From NCBI GenBank assembly GCA_937922785.1, contig CALAJQ010000012.1:1-64000 (forward strand): a stretch of 64,000 nt of DNA, read 5' to 3'. The position numbers were made by a program, and so were the translations under genes. Below, piece by piece: positions 8,394 through 16,129 of the stretch. A model generated the notes under the pieces. That model ran no database searches. It saw only the letters and a list, made by a program, of their open reading frames with translations, and had not been told where the DNA came from. The stretch comes from an uncultured Acidimicrobiales bacterium (GTDB lineage: Bacteria; Actinomycetota; Acidimicrobiia; Acidimicrobiales; SZUA-35). The first letter of the stretch is position 1, and the number at the start of each line of letters is the position of its first letter.

Positions 8394-9656
8394 TCAGACG
8401 ACCCTTACCGGTAGATGTTTGATTCCAGAGATGAAGTTTGAGCGTAGGTTCTCCTCTGGGCCAGCTTGTTCGAATCGGTCTACTCGTTTCAGGAGTTCTT
8501 CGAATACAAGCCTCACCTCCATGCGGGCCAACCACGCGCCCAAACACAGGTGGGGTCCGTTGCGGCCAAAGGTCATATGGTCATTTGATTGACGAGCGAG
8601 GTCATATCGGAACGGTGCGTCGAAACGTTCTTTGTCGTGATTGGCTGAGTTGAACCAGATCACCATCTTGTCGCCAGCCTTAATCTGTTTGCCCCGCATT
8701 TCGATGTCTGCGGTGGCCGTGCGACGGAAGTGCATGGTTACAGAGCTGGTTCGGAGCACTTCTTCAACTGCTGTTGTCGTTAGCTCGGGGTCGGCCTTCC
8801 ATGCGTCCCACAGCTGAGGGTGGCGCATCATGGCCCAAAGTCCATGGGTCATGGTGTAGCGGGTCGTGTCGTTTCCTGCCGCAACGATGAGAGTGAAGAA
8901 GTTGTTGAACTCAAGATCGGTTAACGGTTGGCCATCGGTGGTGGGTTCGAGCAGTTGGGAGATGACGTCATCGGTTGGGTTCGCGCGACGTTTGGCTGCC
9001 TGTTCCTGAGCGTATTGGAAGATCTGTATTGATGCCGGACTGCGGAATGGGACCATCCGAAACTCATCGGTGTCAGTTAGATCAACCGGGTAGTCGGTGA
9101 ACTCGGGGTCGGTATTGCCCAGAAGGGCGTCACCCCAGGAAACCAACTTGTGGCCATCTTGGTCGCTTGTGCCCAGCATTCGTCCAAGCATGCGCATCGG
9201 GAGTTGCTCGGCGATTTCGGCCACAAAGTCGAACTCCTTCTTTTGAAGAGCTTCCTCGATGACTTCGATCGCTAGCTCCCGAATTGATTCCTCATATGAC
9301 TCAACTCTGCGCCGGGTGAAGCCTTTGCTCACAAGTCTTCGGTAGCGGGTGTGGTCGGGTGGGTCGAGTTCCATCATTGTGCGACGGGCTTCGGTCTCCT
9401 CTTCGTCCATCTCTTCTAGGCGAATGCCTTTGGAGGAGGTGAAGGTCTTTACGTCTTTGCTAACCGCAATGGCGTCGTCGTAGCGCAGTATTGACCAGAA
9501 TCCAGAACCATCGGACTCTTCTGTCCAATGAACCGGATCTTCTTCACGCAGCTTTGCAAAAGTAGCGTGAGGCACTCCGTTGACGTAGGTGTCGTGACTA
9601 GTTATGTCGGCATCATCAGGGCCAAGATCGTCGAGGTAGTTGTCAACGTAGGTCAT
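8394..9656 (-). CDS. Cytochrome P450 monooxygenase (second)
   Basis: A 420-aa soluble P450. The I helix has VAAGNDTTR, the K helix EEVLR, and the haem loop FGRNGPHLCLG with Cys371. It resembles the first P450 of this window at architectural level (both have PPDHTR/SPDHTR and VPFRSPASIQ/LPFNSPASHA segments), so they are probably paralogues of one subfamily used for different steps. Its start and the stop of the upstream gene share a base (TAATG), so they are translationally coupled. No ferredoxin lies in this operon; the ferredoxin at 1376 may serve both. Confidence 0.95.
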   Translation of the reverse strand: MTYVDNYLDDLGPDDADITSHDTYVNGVPHATFAKLREEDPVHWTEESDGSGFWSILRYDDAIAVSKDVKTFTSSKGIRLEEMDEEETEARRTMMELDPPDHTRYRRLVSKGFTRRRVESYEESIRELAIEVIEEALQKKEFDFVAEIAEQLPMRMLGRMLGTSDQDGHKLVSWGDALLGNTDPEFTDYPVDLTDTDEFRMVPFRSPASIQIFQYAQEQAAKRRANPTDDVISQLLEPTTDGQPLTDLEFNNFFTLIVAAGNDTTRYTMTHGLWAMMRHPQLWDAWKADPELTTTAVEEVLRTSSVTMHFRRTATADIEMRGKQIKAGDKMVIWFNSANHDKERFDAPFRYDLARQSNDHMTFGRNGPHLCLGAWLARMEVRLVFEELLKRVDRFEQAGPEENLRSNFISGIKHLPVRVV

Positions 9657-10477
9657 TAGCCAGCCTCATTTGCCATTGGGTTCGGCCCGGCCCAAACGGT
9701 GGTTCCGCCAGCCATCGAGTTACCAACTTGGCGGTAGTAGGCGCCGATGATTTCGATCTCGCCGAAGCGGGTGAGCTCTTCAGTGGGGGAGTCATGGAGC
9801 TGGAGCTGGGCGTCACCACTAAAGACCGGTCCCAGCTCTACATCGAAGCCGCCCATCGTCACCAACTCATTCAGTGAGTCTCGGCCGTCCATTTCTATGG
9901 CGGGAGTTTGGCGTGTGTGAAGCATCGGATGCCCGTTTACGAACCCGGCGCTATCGGCGCTGCCCGTGATTGTGAACTGCGCGTCGGCGATGCGGCGGCC
10001 AAACGTGCTGAGTGTGCAGCCGAACTTGCCGCCAACTTCGAGTCGAGGGCCCGCCTTGCCAATTGTTACTGGCCGGGTCATCCAGATCTCAGACATCTTT
10101 TTCGGATAGCCCTGCACGTGACCTCGGGCCATTGCAAAGTCTTTGTCGACCCAGATGTAGGCGGCCCGGCTGTAAGTGGTGTCTTGGTATTTGCATCGAA
10201 TAACTACAAACACCTCTTTGTATTGAGCGCGGGCCGGATCCAGAAGTTCTTCGAAGGAGTCGCTGCAGCTTTGCCAATCAGCCCAGATGATCGCCACTGC
10301 ACCAGGGTCATCATCAGCTAGTTCAAGCCCTGCAGGCAGCAGTTCAGCCACGTTGGCTGTGTCGGTTCGAAACTCGATTGTGAGCATTTCTCCGCTGTAG
10401 TGCCACGGCGGTGGGGGCAAGATTGAGCCCGCTCCGGTTGGCGTTCGGGGATACATGAGACCCTTAAGTTCTGCCAT
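9656..10477 (-). CDS. Acetoacetate-decarboxylase-domain protein
   Basis: A 273-aa protein of the acetoacetate decarboxylase (ADC) superfamily: GAGSILPPPPWHYSGE at the N terminus, the central ARGHVQGYPKKMSEIW with the lysine pair expected around the Schiff-base site, and KFGCTLSTFG. ADC-like enzymes decarboxylate or perform aldol/dehydration chemistry on short oxo acids. It is the first gene of the minus-strand catabolic operon. I start at the ATG at 10477 and not at the earlier in-frame start, which would include the operator in the coding region. A TATGCT box 6 bases upstream suggests a leaderless mRNA. Confidence 0.85.
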   Translation of the reverse strand: MAELKGLMYPRTPTGAGSILPPPPWHYSGEMLTIEFRTDTANVAELLPAGLELADDDPGAVAIIWADWQSCSDSFEELLDPARAQYKEVFVVIRCKYQDTTYSRAAYIWVDKDFAMARGHVQGYPKKMSEIWMTRPVTIGKAGPRLEVGGKFGCTLSTFGRRIADAQFTITGSADSAGFVNGHPMLHTRQTPAIEMDGRDSLNELVTMGGFDVELGPVFSGDAQLQLHDSPTEELTRFGEIEIIGAYYRQVGNSMAGGTTVWAGPNPMANEAG

Positions 10478-10483
10478 GGCGAC

Positions 10484-10489
10484 AGCATA
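10484..10489 (-). promoter_or_regulatory. -10 box of the seven-gene catabolic operon
   Basis: On the minus strand TATGCT is followed by 6 bases and the ATG at 10477. This is the spacing of a leaderless actinobacterial transcript. The box abuts the 22-bp operator palindrome, so a bound repressor would cover the promoter. Confidence 0.55.
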
Positions 10490-10510
10490 ATCGTTTGGTA
10501 CCAAACGATT
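10489..10510. promoter_or_regulatory. MarR-type operator 1 (22-bp palindrome)
   Basis: A perfect 22-bp palindrome with core TCGTTTGGTACCAAACGA (10491-10508). It lies directly upstream of the catabolic operon start and next to its -10 box. A near copy (16 of 18 bases in the core) lies at 11207-11224 upstream of the divergent pair. The MarR regulator gene lies between the two sites, so it is the obvious binding protein. Confidence 0.8.
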
Positions 10511-10545
10511 CAAGCGCGAGGCCTCCTGAACGCCCAAAAACATGC

Positions 10546-10593
10546 TTCTGTCAGAGGTTTATCGGCCTATAGACCGATAAACCTCTGACAGAA
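10546..10593. repeat. Long palindrome, copy 2 (terminator-like)
   Basis: A 48-bp palindrome with one mismatched pair (10566/10573), the same sequence family as 3069-3118 and 13682-13735. It lies 15 bases downstream of the MarR stop codon and upstream of the operator of the next minus-strand operon. It would stop MarR transcripts before the decarboxylase-led operon. Confidence 0.88.
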
Positions 10594-10608
10594 ACGAATT
10601 TCGACAGA

Positions 10609-11064
10609 CTAAGAGGAGGCGTTGTTGATAACGATTCTTAGCAGTCGGGCGAGTTCTTGCTTTTCTTCGCTGCTGAGTCCCGCTGACACTTGGCCTTCAT
10701 AGTCATTGAACTTGGGGAACAGTTCTTCGATGGTCTCTTCACCATCGCCGGTCAGACGCACCAAGACCCGGCGTTTGTCTGTTGGTACAACGTTTCTTGA
10801 TACCAGATCTCGCTTCTCAAGAGTTGTGAGCATCCCGGTGAGCGTTCCCTTTGCCAGATCGCATTCTTCGGCCAGCCGGGCGGTTTCCATTTCACCAAAG
10901 ACCCACAGCACCCACAAGATCGTGAAGCCGCCCCAGGAAAGCTTGTAGCCAGCCAAAACGTCGCGTTCCGCTCGGCGCCGAACCCCTGAAGCTGCCCGAT
11001 AAATGTTCGAGACTGCGTTGAGGGCGTCGAAGTCAAGAACGTGGTCACCCAGGCGGGCTTGCAC
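10609..11064 (-). CDS. MarR-family transcriptional regulator of the catabolic island
   Basis: A 151-aa winged-helix protein of usual MarR length. The recognition region reads ARLAEECDLAKGTLTGMLTTLEKRDLVSR, followed by the wing PTDKRRVLVRLT. The only usable in-frame start near the expected place is GTG at 11064; the frame stays open to 11163 without ATG, GTG or TTG. MarR proteins usually repress and release DNA when a phenolic or related ligand binds, and HpaR of homoprotocatechuate clusters is also MarR-type. Two matching operators flank the gene, so it probably controls both catabolic operons and, through operator 2, itself. Confidence 0.9.
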   Translation of the reverse strand: MQARLGDHVLDFDALNAVSNIYRAASGVRRRAERDVLAGYKLSWGGFTILWVLWVFGEMETARLAEECDLAKGTLTGMLTTLEKRDLVSRNVVPTDKRRVLVRLTGDGEETIEELFPKFNDYEGQVSAGLSSEEKQELARLLRIVINNASS

Positions 11065-11183
11065 AAGCCGTTCGGCGGCAAGGCGTTCGCTGGCCTCGTT
11101 CTCAGACGGCGGTTGCTGTGTGGCTGACGGTTCTTTGGCTGACAGGGCGGATTGTGCCTTTCACTTGTTGAGCTAACTCTAGT

Positions 11184-11208
11184 GAATTCATCAGATCATT
11201 ATGAATTC
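11184..11208. promoter_or_regulatory. Second inverted repeat in the MarR/FAH divergent region
   Basis: GAATTCAT and ATGAATTC form a perfect 8-base inverted repeat with a 9-base spacer. It overlaps operator 2 by two bases. It could bind a second regulator or another dimer of the MarR protein; there is no further copy at operator 1. Confidence 0.4.
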
Positions 11209-11224
11209 GTTCGGTACCAAACTA
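11207..11224. promoter_or_regulatory. MarR-type operator 2
   Basis: TCGTTCGGTACCAAACTA differs from the core of operator 1 at two of 18 positions. A TATTCT -10-like box for the plus-strand FAH operon starts at 11223, on the edge of the operator. The site lies in the divergent region between MarR and FAH, so it can serve both autoregulation and control of the FAH-ALDH pair. Confidence 0.75.
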
Positions 11225-11286
11225 TTCTAGTTCTAGACCCGATTATCGGCCAGCTAGAGGCCCAATAGAAGGATTAGTGCCATCCC

Positions 11287-12192
11287 ATGTCTGAGACCCG
11301 AAGAATTCTGTTAGACGGCTACCCGACCGAGGTTCGCCGTGATGGCGATGTTCTTGTTGCCGGCGATGGCCGCCACGTCAAGATCGATGAAGCAGTCCAC
11401 CTTGCTCCGGTTGAACCCACCAAGATCATCTGTATCCACCTGAATTACCAGAGCCGGGTAACTGAGTTCATGGGTAAGTTGCCGCCTGCGCCAACCTATT
11501 TTCACAAGCCAATTACGGCTCTGACCGGCCATGGTTCTGACGTGGTTCGACCCGAAGGGTGCAAGTGGCTGAACTTTGAAGGCGAGATTGCCATCGTGAT
11601 CGGTAAGACTTGCCGCAACATTTCAGCTGATGAAGCTGGTGATTACATCGCTGGCTACAGCGTGGGTAACGACTACGGGCTACACGACTTCCGTGACACC
11701 GATGCTGGTTCGATGCTGCGAGTTAAGGGCAGCGACACCTTGTGTCCGATTGGGCCAGGCCTGGTGACCGACTGGGATTTCCGGGGCAAACAAATCAAGA
11801 CAATCGTTAACGGTGAAGTGATGCAGGATGCCACCACTGACGAGATGGAGTGGGACATGCATTACATCGTTGCTGACCTCGCCCGAACCATCACTTTGGT
11901 GCCTGGTGACATCATCTTGTCGGGTACACCGGCAAATTCACGAACGGTTTACCCCGGAGATGTTGTAACGGTGGAAGTTGAAGGTCTGGGAGCTCTGACG
12001 AACACCATCGTTACTGGCCCAACTCCGATTCGAGCCGACGTTGGGGCACAGCCAAGTGAGTCCGAAGAAGTGCTTTCAACTGCCCAAGGCGGAGACTGGG
12101 AGTTCCGCGGCATTCGCAAACCAATGGGCGCTGGAGCCAAGTTGTACGCCACAACTGTTGGCGAAGGCGAAGCAGATTCTAAGAACGGCTGA
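11287..12192 (+). CDS. Fumarylacetoacetate-hydrolase-family protein (HpcE-like)
   Basis: A 301-aa FAH-fold enzyme. Metal ligands are visible as E98 and E100 in NFEGEIAIVIGK and D129 in GNDYGLHDFR; the C-terminal half has GSDTLCPIGPGLV and LSGTPANS. Members hydrolyse, decarboxylate or isomerise oxo-dienoates from meta-cleavage, such as the HpcE decarboxylase/isomerase. About 45 residues at the C terminus (after GPTPIRADVG) extend beyond the usual domain and are not recognised. GAAGGA precedes the ATG. It is the first gene of the operon that follows operator 2. Confidence 0.88.
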   Translation: MSETRRILLDGYPTEVRRDGDVLVAGDGRHVKIDEAVHLAPVEPTKIICIHLNYQSRVTEFMGKLPPAPTYFHKPITALTGHGSDVVRPEGCKWLNFEGEIAIVIGKTCRNISADEAGDYIAGYSVGNDYGLHDFRDTDAGSMLRVKGSDTLCPIGPGLVTDWDFRGKQIKTIVNGEVMQDATTDEMEWDMHYIVADLARTITLVPGDIILSGTPANSRTVYPGDVVTVEVEGLGALTNTIVTGPTPIRADVGAQPSESEEVLSTAQGGDWEFRGIRKPMGAGAKLYATTVGEGEADSKNG

Positions 12193-12202
12193 GGTGTCTG
12201 CG

Positions 12203-13660
12203 ATGCGAGTTTCTGAAGTCGGGGGAGTGTCTGTCCCTGTTGATCACCTGATTGGTGGCAAGTGGGTTGGTTCGGCCGAAACCTTCGAGTCGAGATCACC
12301 GCTTGATTGGGACGCTGAGCCGCTTGCTTTGGTAGCTCGTGGAGACCAGGCAACCGCCGATGCAGCTGTTTTGGCTGCTCAGGAGGGTTTTTCGGTCTGG
12401 TCCGCATGGACCGCGGCGCAACGATCTGAGGTCATGCATAAGCTTGCAGACCTGATCGAGGAGCACAACGAAGACATTGCCATTGTTGAGTCGTTGGACA
12501 TGGGGTTCATGTATGAGTCCATGAAGGAACGTCTGGTGGCGCGTGGCGCAACCAACTTCCGTCTCTATGCCGACCTGATAGTCGCCCACGAAGAACGGCG
12601 GTGGGACGCAAAGAACATGCACAACGTGGTGCAGTACATGCCTGCTGGGCCCGCCGTTGTGATCACTCCTTGGAACGCCCCGTTCATGTTGAGTACTTGG
12701 AAGTTGGCGCCAGCACTGGCCGCTGGCAACTCAGTGATCCACAAACCGGCTGAGTGGTCGCCGTTGACTGCGGCCTTGCTGGCCGAGCTGACCTTGGAGG
12801 CCGGGTTCCCGCCAGGGGCATACAACTTGGTGCAGGGAATTGGCGAAGAAGTTGGAGCGGCACTGGTTGCTAATCCTGGCGTGCGCCGGATTACCTTCAC
12901 TGGCTCGCCCGCAACCGCTCGTCACATCGGCAAGGCGGCCGCGGAGAATATTGTTCCCTTCACTGCTGAATTGGGCGGCAAAGGACCGCTAATTGTTTTC
13001 GCTGACTCCGATCTAGAGAAGGCGGCCCATCGGGCAGCCTGGCAGTTCGACGATTCGGGGCAGGTGTGTTTGGCCGGAACGCGTTTGCTGGTGGAAGAGT
13101 CGGTGAAGGATGAGTTCATGGAGATCTTCAACCGTCACGCCGACGCGCTTGTACTTGGTGATTCTCGAGAAGACTCGACCGACCTTGGGCCGCTGGTTCA
13201 CCCTGATCATCGGGCCAATGTGCACGGCTTTGTTGAGCGCGCGGCCGCCGCTGGTGACAAGATCATCCGTGGTGGACATCCCGTTGAAGGCAGCCTTCAC
13301 TACGAGCCGACACTGATCGAGCCCGCCTCGAACGATTCCGAAGTTGTGCAGAGTGAGATATTCGGGCCGGTTCTGACCATTCAAACTTTCGCCGACGAGG
13401 CTGAGGCCATCGCATTGGCCAACAGCACAGAGTACGGACTGTCAGCCATGATTTGGACCGGTTCCAAAGACCGAGCTGAACGAGTCGGTCGGGCCCTGCG
13501 AACCGGTCTTGTTTGGGTTAACACCTTCTTGGTGCGAGACCTGACTGCTCCCTTTGGTGGCGTAGGGATTAGTGGCATAGGCCGCGAAGGTGGCGAGCAC
13601 GCCCTCGAGTTCCACAGCGACCTAAAGACGTTGATGGTGTTAGACGACTCAGTGACCTGA
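12203..13660 (+). CDS. Aldehyde dehydrogenase (semialdehyde dehydrogenase, HpcC-like)
   Basis: A 485-aa ALDH with Glu in TAELGGKGP and catalytic Cys in SGQVCLAGTR. The frame is open back to 12041 inside the FAH gene, but that part is shadow; I use the ATG at 12203, with GCTGAGG upstream and 10 bases after the FAH stop. Coupled to FAH and under the same operator as an HpcB-like ring-cleavage enzyme, it is likely to oxidise the muconic-semialdehyde ring-fission product (the HpcC step). It is distinct from the ALDH at 1595. Confidence 0.92.
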   Translation: MRVSEVGGVSVPVDHLIGGKWVGSAETFESRSPLDWDAEPLALVARGDQATADAAVLAAQEGFSVWSAWTAAQRSEVMHKLADLIEEHNEDIAIVESLDMGFMYESMKERLVARGATNFRLYADLIVAHEERRWDAKNMHNVVQYMPAGPAVVITPWNAPFMLSTWKLAPALAAGNSVIHKPAEWSPLTAALLAELTLEAGFPPGAYNLVQGIGEEVGAALVANPGVRRITFTGSPATARHIGKAAAENIVPFTAELGGKGPLIVFADSDLEKAAHRAAWQFDDSGQVCLAGTRLLVEESVKDEFMEIFNRHADALVLGDSREDSTDLGPLVHPDHRANVHGFVERAAAAGDKIIRGGHPVEGSLHYEPTLIEPASNDSEVVQSEIFGPVLTIQTFADEAEAIALANSTEYGLSAMIWTGSKDRAERVGRALRTGLVWVNTFLVRDLTAPFGGVGISGIGREGGEHALEFHSDLKTLMVLDDSVT

Positions 13661-13681
13661 AGCCCTACCCGGCCCCGCTAT

Positions 13682-13735
13682 TGTTTCTGTCAGAGGTTTA
13701 TCGGGCTATAGCCCGATAAACCTCTGACAGAAACA
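13682..13735. repeat. Long perfect palindrome, copy 3 (terminator-like)
   Basis: A 54-bp perfect palindrome with no spacer, centred on CTATAG. It shares the TCTGTCAGAGGTTTATCGG arm with copy 2. It lies 21 bases after the ALDH stop and before the nadC promoter, at the outer border of the catabolic island. Confidence 0.9.
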
Positions 13736-13760
13736 TGTTCCGGGGGTTTTGGGCGGCGTG

Positions 13761-13766
13761 TACAGT
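13761..13766 (+). promoter_or_regulatory. -10 box of nadC
   Basis: TACAGT ends 6 bases before the GTG at 13773, the spacing of a leaderless mRNA. This decides the start choice over the upstream TTG at 13749 and GTG at 13758. Confidence 0.5.
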
Positions 13767-13772
13767 TCTGGT

Positions 13773-14651
13773 GTGCACAGGCCAGACCTACAACCACCCA
13801 CCGCCGACATCGAATTCTTGGTGCAGCGAGCGCTAATCGAAGATTTGACGCCCCTGGGCGACCTAACATCTTCGCTACTTGATCCAACGCTCACTGCCAC
13901 GGCTCACTTCAACGCCCGAGAAGCCGGAGTGCTGGCCGGCTGCAAGTGTGTCGACATGACCTTCACCGCGGTTGATCCTCAGTTGAAGATCGAGTGGAAC
14001 ATGACCGACGGTGACAAGTTGGCAGCCGGCGACATCATCGCAACCGCAACGGGTCCCTTTCACACCATGCTCACCGCCGAGCGCACAGCCCTGAACTTTA
14101 TGAGCCACCTGTCTGGCATTGCTAGCTTGGCCGCCCGCTTTGTCGAACTGGCCGCTGGTCGAGTAATTGTTTGGGACACTCGCAAGACCACGCCCGGCTA
14201 TCGCTCGCTGCAGAAGGCAGCCGTCCGAGCTGGGGGAGCGCGTAACCACCGCTCCAACCTGAGCGACTGGCTGATGCTGAAAGACAACCACCTCATTGGC
14301 ACCACAGTTACAGAAGCTGTGGCCACCACCAGAGACCGCTGGCCTGGCCGCACCGTTCACGTAGAGGCCGATACCGAGGCGCTAATGATGGAGGCCCTCG
14401 AAGCACGAGCCGACATCATCTTGTTAGACAACTTCAGCCCAGCTGAACTTGTTGACCTTGTGGCCAAGGCAGATGCTTGGGCTGCAGCCAACAACGAGCG
14501 TCGGGCCTTGCTCGAAGCCTCAGGAAACATCAGCCTCGAAACCTGTGATGCCTACGCCGCAACTGGCGTTGACCTCATGAGCTCGGGTTCGCTTACAAAC
14601 TCTGCTGGTGTTCTAGACATCGGCCTCGACGTCGTCCCCGACTCTAAGTAG
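13773..14651 (+). CDS. nadC: Nicotinate-nucleotide diphosphorylase (carboxylating)
   Basis: NadC makes nicotinate mononucleotide from quinolinate and PRPP in NAD synthesis. The 292-aa protein has the family signatures DTRKTTPGYRSLQKAAV, GGARNHRSNLSD, HVEADT and IILLDN. Start is GTG at 13773. No nadA or nadB is adjacent. The next gene, lysS, begins 12 bases later, so the two are probably co-transcribed. Its position beside a possible pyridine-ring catabolic island is suggestive, but NadC is a universal housekeeping enzyme and there is a terminator-like palindrome between them. Confidence 0.95.
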   Translation: MHRPDLQPPTADIEFLVQRALIEDLTPLGDLTSSLLDPTLTATAHFNAREAGVLAGCKCVDMTFTAVDPQLKIEWNMTDGDKLAAGDIIATATGPFHTMLTAERTALNFMSHLSGIASLAARFVELAAGRVIVWDTRKTTPGYRSLQKAAVRAGGARNHRSNLSDWLMLKDNHLIGTTVTEAVATTRDRWPGRTVHVEADTEALMMEALEARADIILLDNFSPAELVDLVAKADAWAAANNERRALLEASGNISLETCDAYAATGVDLMSSGSLTNSAGVLDIGLDVVPDSK

Positions 14652-14663
14652 GGCCCGAAAGCC

Positions 14664-16079
14664 ATGACTGACCCAACTGAGATCCCATACCGTTTTGACC
14701 CAACCGCAATGGCGGCCGAACTCATAGAAGCTCACAGCGAAATTGAAGACGGAACCGAGACTGGCGTCCAGGCCACAGTCGCCGGACGCCTCATGCTGCG
14801 CCGAGTTCAGGGCAAGCTTGCTTTTGGCACCCTTCAAGACTCGACCGGCCGCATTCAACTTTTTGCTCCGTCGAAGGTGACGCCAGAATTCGAGGCCTTT
14901 ACCTCACTGAGTCTCGGCGACTGGATAGGTGTCACCGGCGAGGTCATGAAGACCAAGCGTGGCGAGCTAAGCGTTAAGGTCGAAAGCTGGCAACTGCTAG
15001 CCAAGGCCGAGCGCCCATTCCCAGACAAGTTCCACGGGTTGAGCGACACCGATACCCGCTACCGCCAGCGGTACGTGGACCTTTGGGTTACGCCTGAAAG
15101 CCGTGACGCATTCGCCGCACGATCTCGCATTGTTTCTCTCACTCGCCGGTGGCTTGAAGACCAACAGTTCATGGAAGTGGAGACGCCGATCTTTCACCCA
15201 ATTCCCGGTGGCGCATTGGCCAAGCCTTTCACCACTCACCACAACGCACTCGACACCGAGTTCTACTTGCGCATTGCGCCCGAGCTTTATCTCAAGCGTC
15301 TTGTTGCGGGTGGGTTCGAACGCGTATTCGAGATTGGTCGTGTGTTCCGCAACGAAGGACTAAGCACCAGGCACAACCCCGAGTTCACAATGCTTGAGCT
15401 CTATCAGGCCTATGCGGACTACTCAGACATCATGGAACTGGTCGAGAACCTGGTTTCGTATCTGGCCATGGAGATCTTGGGCACTACCGATGTTCCATAC
15501 GGTGACAAGACCATCAACGTGGCCGTCCCGTGGCGCAGAGCGACCATGGTCGATCTGATCGAAGAGCAAATCGGAGTTGCGGTAACTGTTGACACCCCAC
15601 GGGAAGAATTAGTCGAGCTGTGCAACACCCATGACGTCCGTATCAAGGATTCTTACGGCCCAGGCAAGCTAATCCTGGAGCTTTATGAAAAGACTGCTGA
15701 AGCAAACACCTGGCACCCGACGTTTGTGACCGAGTACCCAACTGAGGTTTCACCTTTGTCTCGTGTTCACAGATCAAAGCCTGGCCTTACCGAACGCTTC
15801 GAATGTGTTGTGGCCGGCCGAGAATTGTGCAACGCATTTACCGAGTTGATCGACCCGGTTGACCAGCGATCTCGCTTTGAAGACCAGGCGAAGCTAGCGG
15901 CCGACGGCGACGACGAAGCAATGGTTGTAGACGAGGATTATTTGCGAGCGCTTGAGTACGGTTTGCCGCCAACAGGTGGCCTCGGCATCGGAATCGATCG
16001 GTTGGTGATGTTGTTGACCAACACCCAGACCATTCGCGACGTTGTGCTATTCCCGACACTGAAACCTGAGCAGTTCTAG
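14664..16079 (+). CDS. lysS: Lysyl-tRNA synthetase, class II
   Basis: Attaches lysine to tRNA-Lys. The 471-aa protein has an N-terminal OB-fold anticodon-binding domain (about residues 35-125), motif 2 RVFRNEGLSTRHNPEFTMLE and motif 3 GGLGIGIDRLVMLLTN. It is a little shorter than the usual 490-510 aa because the N-terminal extension is short. lysS lies near clpC in mycobacteria too, which agrees with the actinobacterial origin. Confidence 0.97.
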   Translation: MTDPTEIPYRFDPTAMAAELIEAHSEIEDGTETGVQATVAGRLMLRRVQGKLAFGTLQDSTGRIQLFAPSKVTPEFEAFTSLSLGDWIGVTGEVMKTKRGELSVKVESWQLLAKAERPFPDKFHGLSDTDTRYRQRYVDLWVTPESRDAFAARSRIVSLTRRWLEDQQFMEVETPIFHPIPGGALAKPFTTHHNALDTEFYLRIAPELYLKRLVAGGFERVFEIGRVFRNEGLSTRHNPEFTMLELYQAYADYSDIMELVENLVSYLAMEILGTTDVPYGDKTINVAVPWRRATMVDLIEEQIGVAVTVDTPREELVELCNTHDVRIKDSYGPGKLILELYEKTAEANTWHPTFVTEYPTEVSPLSRVHRSKPGLTERFECVVAGRELCNAFTELIDPVDQRSRFEDQAKLAADGDDEAMVVDEDYLRALEYGLPPTGGLGIGIDRLVMLLTNTQTIRDVVLFPTLKPEQF

Positions 16080-16129
16080 ATTCCCAGAACGTGTGCATCC
16101 GTACCACCTCAGAAGGCGTAGGTGGGAGT

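Noticed and set aside
12041-12202. N-terminal extension of the second aldehyde dehydrogenase
   Set aside because: It lies in another frame of the FAH gene and has no ALDH similarity; the ATG at 12203 has a ribosome-binding site.
3069-13735. Composite transposon bounded by the three long palindromes
   Set aside because: No transposase or integrase gene is present and the copies sit at gene ends in a way that fits terminators; kept as a repeat family only.
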